Assembly (NCBI GenBank): GCA_934180065.1
Contig: CAKPRA010000009.1
Span: 1 to 58,414, forward strand
Source of the DNA: an uncultured Clostridia bacterium
GTDB taxonomy: Bacteria; Bacillota; Clostridia; TANB77; CAG-508
Direction: 5' to 3'
Length of the DNA stretch: 58,414 nucleotides
A program made the translations under genes and the position numbers. Below are positions 1 to 8,900 of this stretch, piece after piece. The notes beneath the pieces are model-generated. The model was not told the origin of the DNA. It saw nothing but the letters and a program-made list of their open reading frames with translations, and did no database searches. The number at the start of each line of letters is the position of its first letter. Position 1 is the first letter of the stretch.

Positions 1-88
1 CTCTACAACTCTCACACTACTTTGTATGGGCGACCAGCAAGTCACGCATTTTTAATATATATATTCACATGTCCGGCTTATTAAAAAC
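1..88 (-). repeat. Structured intergenic element, family 1, copy 1 (cut by window edge)
   Basis: Read on the minus strand this begins with AAGCCGGACATGTG, runs through an AT arm and reaches the core words CTTGCTGGTCGCCC and ACAAAGTAGTGTGAG. The rest lies outside the window. It is head to head with copies 2 and 3. Other copies are at 213, 14832, 17611, 17773, 39782 and 50053. Confidence 0.8.
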
Positions 89-98
89 ATAATAAAAA

Positions 99-209
99 GA
101 CCGTGTAAAATATATTATATAAAAAATTTCATGTCTTGTTGATCGCCCGTACAAAGTAGAGTGAAAATGGTAAAACCCTCGTTCTGATTATGAAAAATTA
201 AAATATTAA
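99..209 (+). repeat. Family 1 element, copy 2 (5' half only)
   Basis: A left arm (GTGTAAAATATATTATATAA) and a degenerate left core (CTTGTTGATCGCCC, ACAAAGTAGAGTGA) are present. The right core and right arm are missing, and copy 3 follows directly. The left arm is nearly identical to that of copy 3, so this looks like a partial tandem duplication that is decaying. Confidence 0.75.
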
Positions 210-212
210 CAA

Positions 213-383
213 AGAATCCGTGTAAAATATATTATATAAAAAATTTCATGTCTTGCTGGTCGCCCATACAAAGTAGTGTGAGAGTTGTAGAGCCCTCGTT
301 TTAGTTTTGTGATATTAAGATATTATCTAAAAGCTCCCAAACTGCGCGACATTGCATTTTTTATATAATATATTGTACACTAG
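213..383 (+). repeat. Family 1 element, copy 3 (complete, variant arms)
   Basis: The left arm starts GTGTAAAATATATTATATAA and the right arm ends TTATATAATATATTGTACAC. They pair over about 25 bp with one mismatch. The core has CTTGCTGGTCGCCC, ACAAAGTAGTGTGAG and AGCTCCCAAACTGCGCG, as in the other copies, but the arm sequence differs from theirs (GTGAATATATATATT type). This is the clearest case of arms that change together while the core stays fixed. It lies just upstream of yyaC. Confidence 0.85.
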
Positions 384-462
384 TGATTTGTTGTTTAAAA
401 TTTTGTAATAGATATATTTTTTTTACATATTCTAGAGTATAGATTAGTTTTAGGAGGGTATT

Positions 463-969
463 TTGGAAGAAAAGAACTTTGAAGAATATGTTGAAAATTT
501 AAAATTAAAAATGGATATGAAAAAAGATGTAATCTTTTTCTGTATTGGAACCGATAGGGTTATTGGCGATTGTTTAGGTCCGATTACTGGTAGTTTTCTA
601 AAGAATATGTATGATAATGAAAAGGTTTTTGGTGATCTTGAAAATAACTTGACTTATGAAAATATTTTAAAAAAGATTGATGAAATTAACTTGAAATTTG
701 AAGATCCTTATATTGTAGCTATAGATGCAGCATTATCTTCAGAAGATAATATTGGTAAAATTTTTGTTGATGAAGAAGGAATAAATTTTGGTAAAGGTTT
801 GGATAAAAATATAAATTGTATTGGAGATATAGGTATTAAAGTTGTTGTGGGTAAAGATTATAATGATAATGAGTTGAATTTCAAAACCTTGCAAAATATG
901 TCTTTAAGTAGAATTATTAAATTATCTAAAAAAACTTTTGATGGAATTGATATTATTTTGAATAAATAA
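463..969 (+). CDS. yyaC: YyaC-family sporulation protein (DUF1256, GPR-protease-like fold)
   Basis: The protein has 168 aa and a TTG start preceded by AGGAGGG at 452-458. The motif GTDRVIGDCLGP near residues 29-40 and a later AIDAALSS segment are typical of the YyaC/DUF1256 family. That family is distantly related to the germination protease GPR and is restricted to spore formers. Its exact biochemical role is not established. Length is close to the usual size, about 200 aa, with a slightly short C-terminus. It is followed 52 bp later by a small membrane-protein gene and then by spoIVFA/spoIVFB, so the context is sporulation. No other function is favoured by the sequence. Confidence 0.85.
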   Translation: MEEKNFEEYVENLKLKMDMKKDVIFFCIGTDRVIGDCLGPITGSFLKNMYDNEKVFGDLENNLTYENILKKIDEINLKFEDPYIVAIDAALSSEDNIGKIFVDEEGINFGKGLDKNINCIGDIGIKVVVGKDYNDNELNFKTLQNMSLSRIIKLSKKTFDGIDIILNK

Positions 970-1021
970 TGAAAAATTGGAAAAAATATCTATGTATTAT
1001 TTTTTTAGGAGGTATGTAGAT

Positions 1022-1327
1022 ATGGAAAAGATGAGAAATATGATAAGAATCAAGGATGTTCCATCTAATACTATTGAAGAAGCTATTATAATTTTAAAGG
1101 AAAATAAAAAGGTAAAAAAATATGAATGCTCTAATAAATTTAAAAATATTGATTCAAAAGATAAGGATAATAAAAATTACGTTATAAAAGAAGCTGAACT
1201 TATTATTTCTGATTATTTAAAAAATTCGGATCCAGAATCAAATAAGAAACTATCAAAAAAGGTTAAAGTTTTTAAAGCATTAAGTGGAATTTTATTTTTA
1301 TTATTAATTGTAAGTATTATATTTTAA
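1022..1327 (+). CDS. Small protein with C-terminal membrane anchor, function unknown
   Basis: The protein has 101 aa. The start at ATG 1022 is chosen because AGGAGG lies 8-12 bases upstream, whereas the reading frame open from 977 has no ribosome-binding site there. The N-terminal 80 residues are charged and rich in Lys and Asp. The last 17 or so residues (ALSGILFLLLIVSIIF) form one transmembrane segment, so it is probably a tail-anchored protein with a cytoplasmic domain. I do not recognise a family. Its place between yyaC and spoIVFA suggests, but does not prove, a sporulation role. Confidence 0.6.
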   Translation: MEKMRNMIRIKDVPSNTIEEAIIILKENKKVKKYECSNKFKNIDSKDKDNKNYVIKEAELIISDYLKNSDPESNKKLSKKVKVFKALSGILFLLLIVSIIF

Positions 1328-1382
1328 AAATTAACATATATATTAATAGTGAGATACTTTTAGATAAAGGATGGCTATTAAT

Positions 1383-2327
1383 ATGGAAAGATTGATTAGT
1401 GATGAGGAACGTATAAGAAGAGCTGAGGATGTACTTGAGAGAAGAAGGAATACTGATTTGAGAATTTCAAGTGAAAGTTTTGTTAAAGAAAAATCGGATT
1501 CTAAAGTGAAAAAGATGTTGATTCAGTTATTAGTTTGCATAATTATATATTGTGTTATCTTTTACGTTAGAAATGCAGAAAATGAAAATTTTAAAGTTTT
1601 TACTGATAAAATTGTATCTGTTTTAGAATATGATGTTGATTTTAAGAAAGTATATGATGACATGTGTAGTAATTTTGAAAAAATAAATACTTTCTTTAAT
1701 AATTCAAATAGTAATGATCAACCAAATATAGAAAATAATAATGAAGTAAATACTGATGAGAATAATAGTTTGACAGATGAGCAGAAGAACGAGGCTGGTT
1801 TGGATAATCAAAGTGAAAATCAGGAAAATATTAATCAGGTAGATGAAAATTTGGGAATTGGTGGGGCTAATGATGATGTTTTTCAGGAAGAGGTTAGTAA
1901 TGTTGAAAAAGTTGAGAAAGATGAAGAATACGTAAAAAGCAATTATAATTTTATTAAACCAATTGATAATTATAAAGTGACATCTGAATTTGGGATGAGA
2001 GATTCTAATGAAATTGTATCTGCTAATCATAAGGGCATTGATTTAGGTGCAGTTAGTGGAACAAATATAAATGCATCTTTGGAAGGTGAAGTTATAGAGG
2101 CTTCTAGTATTGGCGATTTTGGAAAACATTTGAAGATTAAAACTGATGATATTGTTATTACATATGCACATTGTAGTGAATTGTGTGTGAAAAAAGGAGA
2201 TAAAGTTTTACAAGGGCAAAAAATTGCAGAGGTTGGCTCTACTGGAAAAGCAACTGGACCTCATTTGCATTTTGAGATTAGAATTAATTCTAATGCTGTT
2301 AATCCTAGATCAATTATGGATTTTTAG
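1383..2327 (+). CDS. spoIVFA: SpoIVFA-like membrane-anchored M23 (LytM) protein
   Basis: The protein has 314 aa. ATG 1383 is preferred over the in-frame ATG at 1371, which abuts the AAAGG ribosome-binding site. The N-terminus (EERIRRAEDVLERRRN) recalls the charged start of Bacillus SpoIVFA. A single membrane segment spans about residues 46-62. A low-complexity Asn/Glu linker follows to about 185, and then a LytM/M23 domain. Bacillus SpoIVFA is known to hold the SpoIVFB protease in a complex in the outer forespore membrane. Here the zinc ligands of an active M23 peptidase are present (HKGID near 216, HLH at 294-296), unlike Bacillus SpoIVFA. The next gene is spoIVFB, supporting the assignment. 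A SpoIIQ-like protein is the alternative. Confidence 0.72.
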   Translation: MERLISDEERIRRAEDVLERRRNTDLRISSESFVKEKSDSKVKKMLIQLLVCIIIYCVIFYVRNAENENFKVFTDKIVSVLEYDVDFKKVYDDMCSNFEKINTFFNNSNSNDQPNIENNNEVNTDENNSLTDEQKNEAGLDNQSENQENINQVDENLGIGGANDDVFQEEVSNVEKVEKDEEYVKSNYNFIKPIDNYKVTSEFGMRDSNEIVSANHKGIDLGAVSGTNINASLEGEVIEASSIGDFGKHLKIKTDDIVITYAHCSELCVKKGDKVLQGQKIAEVGSTGKATGPHLHFEIRINSNAVNPRSIMDF

Positions 2328-2435
2328 TTTTAATGATTTTTTGTTAGTGTTTGTACATTGATTATTAATGTCCATTTTTGTTTTGATTTACAGTACAATT
2401 TAAAAACGTTAATTATAAGGAGCAAAGATAATGAT

Positions 2436-3078
2436 ATGCAAATAAAATTGGATATGAAAATATTAATTTTTATATTAATATTTTTTTTTACTAATCAAAT
2501 AAATGTTTATTTATTATTAATGATATTTGCATTTTTTCATGAATTAACTCATTTAATTATTGGATTATGCGTGGGGTTTAGGCCGAGTCTATTTGAAATT
2601 AAACCAATAGGCTTTTCAGTATCTTTTTATAATAAAGCTAGTGATTATAATGTTAAGATTAAAAAGGGAAATTTAATTGAGCTAAAAAAGATTGTTGTAT
2701 ATTGCGCAGGACCGCTTTTTAATCTTATTACTGCAATTTTTTTATATGTTGTAAATTCTAAAATTGAATATGTGTACATAAATTTAATTATTTTTATTTT
2801 TAATATTATACCTATTTATCCTTTAGATGGAGGAAGAATATTAAAATCATTAATATATATTTGGTGTCGGACTAAAGCAATCTTATATTGTAATTGAGAA
2901 GATATCATCTATATGTATTATAATGCTTTTATTTATATCAAGTATAGCTATTATAAAAATCCAAAATTTTGGTTTTTTAATTATGGTTTTATATTTAGTT
3001 TGTATAAAATATAGAGAAACTAAATATATTGAGCAAAAATTATATTTGTATGATATTTTAGATACAAATATAAAATAA
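2436..3078 (+). CDS. spoIVFB: SpoIVFB-like M50 intramembrane metalloprotease, needs a +1 frameshift at CGG
   Basis: The protein is 213 aa if one base is skipped at 2868. This family cleaves pro-sigma-K in the mother-cell-derived membrane during sporulation. The zinc motif HELTH lies at residues 35-39 and the second motif PLDGG at 130-134, with several membrane helices. In the zero frame the ORF stops at TGA 2895-2897, giving 153 aa, shortly after codons TGT CGG. Reading GGA from 2869 continues with GLKQSY, which matches the Gly-Leu-Lys that follows the PLDGG helix in clostridial homologues. It then gives another hydrophobic segment and ends at TAA 3076. ATG 2436 has AAGGAG about 12 bases upstream. 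This could be programmed frameshifting, a pseudogene or a sequence error. Confidence 0.75.
2868..2870 (+). other. Putative +1 frameshift site in spoIVFB (TGT CGG A)
   Basis: The zero-frame codons are TGG TGT CGG ACT, with TGA nine codons after CGG. Skipping the C resumes at GGA CTA AAG and restores the conserved C-terminal membrane region. No Shine-Dalgarno-like stimulator or immediate stop is visible, so a hungry-codon mechanism at CGG fits better than a prfB-type mechanism. Confidence 0.6.
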
Positions 3079-3096
3079 TTTGTCGAGTAATTTTAA

Positions 3097-3137
3097 TTGA
3101 CTTTTTATGGAATGATTAATATAATTATTCCATAAAA
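3097..3137 (+). promoter_or_regulatory. adhE promoter overlapped by a palindrome
   Basis: TTGACT (3097-3102), a 17-bp spacer and TATAAT (3120-3125) form a good vegetative promoter 37 bp before the adhE start. An imperfect palindrome, TTTATGGAAT with ATTCCATAAA (about 3105-3137), spans the spacer, the -10 box and the expected transcription start. It is either an operator or a hairpin at the 5' end of the mRNA. It does not match the usual Rex box. Confidence 0.65.
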
Positions 3138-3161
3138 CTAGAGATAAAGGAGGACCTATAT

Positions 3162-5763
3162 ATGGCTAATGAAGTCAATGAGCAAGAAGTAAAAGAGATG
3201 ATTGATGGACTTATCGAAAGAGCTAAAAAGGCATCAAAGGAGTATTTAAAACTTAACCAAGATCAAGTTAATAATATTATTAAAGCAATGTCTATGGCTC
3301 GGTTTGGAACATCACATGGAACTTGCAAAGCTTGCTGTTGAAGAAACTAAAAGGGGAATTTATGAGGATAAGATAACAAAAAATATGTTTGCAACAGAAT
3401 ATATTTACCATAGTATTAAATATGATAAAACAGTAGGTGTTATTAATGAAAATGAAGAAGAGGGTTATGTTGAAATTGCTGAACCTATAGGAATAATTGC
3501 GGGTGTTACACCTGTTACAAATCCAACAGCAACAACAATGTTTAAATCAATTATTTCAGCGAAAACAAGAAATGTAATCATATTTGGTTTTCATCCATCA
3601 GCACAAAAATGTAGTGTTGCAGCTGCTACAATAGTAAGAGATGCAGCAATTAAAGCTGGAGCTCCTAAAGATTGTATATTATGGATTGATAAACCTTCTG
3701 TACTTGCAACAAATATGCTTATGCATCATCCTGATGTTAATTTAATTTTGGCTACAGGTGGTACTGGAATGGTAAAAGCTGCGTATTCATCAGGAAAACC
3801 AGCTTTAGGAGTTGGCCCTGGAAATGTACCTTGTTATATTGATAAAACTGCAAAATTGAAAACATCAGTAAATGATTTGGTATTATCAAAATCTTTTGAT
3901 AATGGTATGATTTGTGCATCTGAGCAATCTGTTATTATTGATAAAACTATTCAAAAAGAATTTGAAAATCTAATGAAAGATGCTGGTTGTTATTTTGCAA
4001 ATGAAGATGAAACTAAGAAATTGAGAAATGGAATGTTTGTTAAAGAAAAAGGAGAAACATTAGATTCTACAATTCCGGGGCAAAGCCCATATAATATTGC
4101 TAAGAAATGTGGTTTTGAAATTCCAGAAGATACTAAAGTATTAGTTGTTAAAGAAACTGGCGTTGGTGAAAAACATCCATTTTCAAGAGAAAAATTAAGT
4201 CCTGTTCTTGCTTATTATGTAGTTAATAATGATGATGAAGGAATAAAACTTTGTGAGAAATTATTGGAGTTTGGTGGACTTGGGCATTCAGCTGTAATAC
4301 ATTCTGAAAATAGAGAAACTATTCAAAAATTTTCTGAAGTAGTTAAAGCAGGAAGAATTATAGTAAATTCACCATCAACACATGGTGCAATTGGAGATAT
4401 TTATAATACAAATTTACCATCATTAACACTTGGTTGTGGTACTTTTGGAGGTAATTCTACAACAGCAAATGTATCATCAGTTAATTTAATAAATGTAAAA
4501 AGAGTTGCAAAAAGGAGGGTTAATATGCAATGGTTTAAAGTTCCAGAAAAAATTTATTTTGAAGCTGGATCAATTGCATATCTAAAGAAGATGCCAGATA
4601 TTTCAAAAGCATTTATAGTGGCTGACCCTGGTATGGTTAAATTAGGATATGTAGATAAAGTTTTATATCATTTAAGAAATAGAAAAGAATATGTTCATTC
4701 TGAAATATTTTCAGATGTTGAGTCAGATCCATCATTTGATACAATAAAAAAAGGTGTAGAAATGATGAATTCTTATGAACCAGATGTTATTATTGCAATA
4801 GGTGGAGGTAGTGCGATTGATGCTGCTAAAGGTATGTGGTTATTTTATGAACATCCAGAAGCAGATCCTGAAGGTTTAAAGCTTAAGTTTATGGATATTC
4901 GTAAACGTACTTATAAATTCCCTAAATTAGGTAAAAAAGCTAAGATGGTTTGTATTCCAACAACATCAGGAACAGGTTCTGAAGTTACTTCTTTTGCTGT
5001 TATTACTGATAAAAAGTTGAACAAAAAATATCCTTTGGCTGATTATGAATTAACACCAGATATTGCTATTGTTGATCCTGATTTGGTTATGACTTTACCA
5101 AAAAGCATTACTGCAGATACAGGTATGGATGTTCTAACACATGCTTTGGAAGCATATGTTTCAAATATGGCGTCTGATTATACTGATGGATTAGCCGAAA
5201 AAGCTGCTGAGTTAGTTTTTAAGAATTTAAGAGATGCCTATAATGATGGTTCAAATCAATATGCAAGAGAAAAAATGCATAATGCAAGTTGTATAGCAGG
5301 TATGGCCTTTTCAAATGCCTTTTTAGGTGTTAATCATTCAATAGCTCATAAATTAGGTGGGGAATTCCATATTCCTCATGGTAGAGCAAATGCAATTATA
5401 TTGCCATTTGTAATAAGATATAATGCCACAAAACCAACAAAATTTGTGTCATTCCCAAAATATGAATATTTTATTGCAAATCAAAAATATGCAGAAATTG
5501 CTAGACGTATTGGCTTAAAAGCAAAAAATACTGAAGAAGGTGTTGAGTCTTTAATAAAAGCTGTTAAGGAACTTAATAAAGATTTGGGAATTCCTAAGAC
5601 TTTGAAAGAAGCTGGAATTGATGAACAAGAATTTTTAAGCAAAGTAGATAAGTTAGCTGATATGGCATTTGAAGATCAATGTACAAATGCAAATCCAAGA
5701 GTTCCACTTGTAAGCGAAATAAAAGAAATTATGCTTGAGGCATATTATGGAGAAAGAGAATAA
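3162..5763 (+). CDS. adhE: Bifunctional acetaldehyde/alcohol dehydrogenase AdhE, needs a +1 frameshift at CGG
   Basis: The protein is 866 aa when one base is skipped at 3300. AdhE reduces acetyl-CoA to acetaldehyde and then ethanol, regenerating NAD+. The N-terminal aldehyde dehydrogenase half (to about residue 420) carries the catalytic Cys in MICASEQS near residue 251. The C-terminal iron-dependent alcohol dehydrogenase half has GGGSAIDAAK, PTTSGTGSE and the metal-binding HSIAHK and HGRAN motifs. ATG 3162 has AAGGAGG at 3147-3153. Its frame runs 46 codons to GCT CGG and would end at TGA after 59 aa. Skipping the C gives MAGLEHHMELAKLAVEE, which aligns without gaps to the N-terminal helix of known AdhE proteins. 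The downstream frame alone starts at TTG 3304 with no ribosome-binding site. The gene is monocistronic, with its own promoter and terminator. Confidence 0.9.
3300..3302 (+). other. Putative +1 frameshift site in adhE (GCT CGG T)
   Basis: The zero-frame codons are ATG GCT CGG TTT, with TGA 13 codons after CGG. Skipping the C resumes at GGT TTG GAA and preserves exact length against AdhE homologues, so the shift is +1 rather than -1. The arrangement (NNT, then CGG, resuming at GGN and a Leu codon) is the same as in spoIVFB at 2868. Confidence 0.65.
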
Positions 5764-5810
5764 TATATTAAATATATAAAAATCTAATTTGAATAATAAG
5801 AATTTTATGT

Positions 5811-5855
5811 AAAAAGAAGTCGGATGATTTATTAAATTATTTTGACTTCTTTTTA
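5811..5855 (+). terminator. Rho-independent terminator of adhE
   Basis: AAAAAGAAGTC (5811-5821) pairs perfectly with GACTTCTTTTT (5843-5853) around a 21-nt AT-rich loop, ending in a T run. The A run on the other side could make it bidirectional. Confidence 0.75.
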
Positions 5856-5959
5856 TATGATGATTAATATTGAAAAGCTATTAATGTCTGTATATTATTG
5901 ACATTTTTATGTGTATTTTTGTATAATTATAGTATAGTTTGTTAAAGGAGCTTTTGGGG

Positions 5960-8900
5960 ATGAAGATGTTATACTATAATAGAAAATTAAATGAAAAAGA
6001 TGTTAAAGAAATAAACGAGATAGGATCAGTTTTAATAGATTTAGAAACAACTTTAAATCAAGATCCAGATATAATTTCCAAAATAAATAAAGAATGTTTT
6101 ATAAAAGTTTTTCCTAAAAATTTTTCTAGACATAATAATGTTATGAAAAAGGCATATATGACATATACACCTGAAAATTTTTCTGAAATTTTACGCTTTT
6201 TTAAAAAAATTGATGAGAACATTAGTTATAAATGGTCTGATTTAGAAAAAGCTGTTTATATTTATACTGAAATACAAAAACTTCCTAAAACTACTCAAGA
6301 AAAATTTGTTGGAGTTTATGATTTATCACCAATTATTACTAAAAATGCTAATTCTCAAAGTTTAGCAACAATTTATTGTGAAGCTTTGTCAAGGCAGAAT
6401 ATTCCTTGTAGATATATGTTTAATGATGAATATGAGGCATGGAATGAAATTAAAATTGGAAACAAATACTATCCTGTAGATCTTAAAAAAGATGTTGATA
6501 AATATATTGAATTAAATAGTATAGAGCATAAAAGAAATGAAGAATATAAACCGGTAGATTCTGTTCTAGATAATTTCGCATCAAATAAAGAATTTTATGA
6601 AGAAAAAAGTCATGTTCCTTGCAAACAAGCGGAGCTTTTATCAAGAGAAGATATGAAGTCAGTTAGGGCACTGGAAAAAGATGAGATAATAACAGCTTTA
6701 AATAAGGCTAGAGCAAATGTTGAAAGAAAAGATAAAGATTTTATTCCAAAAGAGATTGAAAGAAAAGATATAAAATTAAAAAGTAAAGAGCTTTCTTCAA
6801 TATTTGAGAATAATGAAATTACAAAGGAAAAATATAATGGACAAAGCAGTATTTCAATTGAAATTACTGATAATAATCACTCTGATTTGATTAGTGACTT
6901 AGATAATATTGGTAAATATTATCCAGAAATATTGAATCATGTTGAATTGAAAAATAATACAAAAAATCACATTTCTTTTCAAAAAATAATTGATAAAATA
7001 TATGATGTTAAAACCGATAATGAATTTATTGGAAATAATGATTCTAATATTAAAATTGCTACAACAAATCCTGAAGATTTTGATTTGGATTTTTCTAAAG
7101 CACCGAAAATAATTGAAAATCAGAAGATGCAAGGTGACGGAAAAGCCAGATATCAGGGAATTGAGTTTGTAAATTTAGATTCTAGTAAACCAATGAAGTT
7201 ACCTAACTTTTCACATGATTTTTCTGAAAATATTAGTAGAATTACTTTTGAAAATATTAGTTTTGATGGAGTTACGGTTAATAGAATTGTTAATAGAGAT
7301 GGATTGAAGAGAATTGATATAAATGGTACTGGAACTCAAAATATAAATGCCATTACAGGAATTGTTAAAGCACATCAGATAGGAATAAATAAAATTTCAG
7401 ATAGAGAATATAATGAGTTTATAAGTAATGTATATAAAAAATGTACTGTACTTGATACGATAGAAATTGAAAATCAAAAATTGCAGAATAGACCAATTTT
7501 CAAATCTTTGGCTAAAAATCCTAATGTGTCATTTGTTAGTGTTAAAAATTCTAAGGTTAATAATCTTGATGGATTAGAGGACTTTAATGGAAGAATTGCA
7601 CAATGTTATTTATCTGGAAATGATTTGCAAATAAGTGATTTAGAAAGAATGTATAATTTTAAAATGACTAATCCATATTTACAGTTTGAATTATTGAATA
7701 ATACAGGCATAATGAAGGAAATATCTAAGATGCCACAAATTTCGACTGATTCACAAAAAATACTAGCAGATTATTATTCTAAATCTGGAGAAATACCAAT
7801 GTATTTAAATAAAAAGAATTGTATGAATATTTTTTCAGTTGGATTTTTTGATAATGTTCCATATTATGCAAAAGATGCAGAAATTGTTAGGTCAAGATTG
7901 AAAGCAAAGTCAAATCCAATGATGGTAAAAGATAATTTTGAAATAGATTATTTGAATTTTAATAGTGTACATATGGAAAATGGTACTATGTTATTTACAA
8001 TTTCACAGATTGAACATTTACTTAATTCTGGGAAAATTATTCCACAAAATGTTAGAGTTAAGATTGATAATGCATCACAACTTGATAATACCAAATTAGA
8101 AGATTTGCAAAACAGAATGAATTCAAAAGGAATGAATATTACAGGGGTACAAATAATTGATAAAGATTCAAATAATAATCGTAATCAAATTTCACCATAT
8201 ACTGTTGATGAGTATAAATATGTTAGAAAAATGCTTGAAAGAATTACTGAGGGGATTAATAATAAGGAACCGGATATTGATAAGTTTACAACAATTTATA
8301 TGAGAATTGCTGAATCTATACCATATGACTATAAAGCAATTATACAACCTGATATGAAGGTTGCAGGCGGAATTTATTGGGCTAAGCATGTAAACAGTTC
8401 AAGAAATATGTATGCAGGATTAAAAGAAGGTACATGTGTGTGCTCTGGTTATGCAGATATTCTAAAAAATGCTCTATCTCTAGTAGGGATTGAATCTAGG
8501 AATAATAGTGGACTTTGTAGAAAAGGTAATCCAAGTACAGGTCATGCATGGAATCAAGTTAAAATTAATGGAAAATGGTATTATACAGACTTAACATGGG
8601 ATGAAAAAAAATCAACATCAAATCCTAAAAATAGAGATTATAAGTATATGCTTTTAGGAAAAGATGAGTTTATAAATCATGGTCATGAAGAAAATTCTAC
8701 AAAGATAATTGAAAATGTTGAAAAGAACGAATTCTCTAGAAGAGAGCTTAAAGCTGCAATAAAAAGAAATGAATTTAGAAGTTTTGATATAACTATACCG
8801 GATATTGTTATTGAAAAAGATCCATCGTTTAAGTTGGAAATGGATGATGCAAAGATTAAAAATGAATATAAACGTAGAAAAGATGATATGCTTGCAAAAT

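Noticed and set aside
213..383. Known self-cleaving ribozyme (hammerhead, twister, hairpin, pistol, HDV)
   Set aside because: The core words do not contain the conserved nucleotides I know for these classes. A new or unlisted RNA class remains possible.
2868..3302. CGG reassigned to another amino acid
   Set aside because: Reading CGG as any single amino acid leaves the zero frame, which runs into TGA 9 codons (spoIVFB) or 13 codons (adhE) later. Homology resumes only in the +1 frame, so a codon reassignment without a shift does not explain the data.
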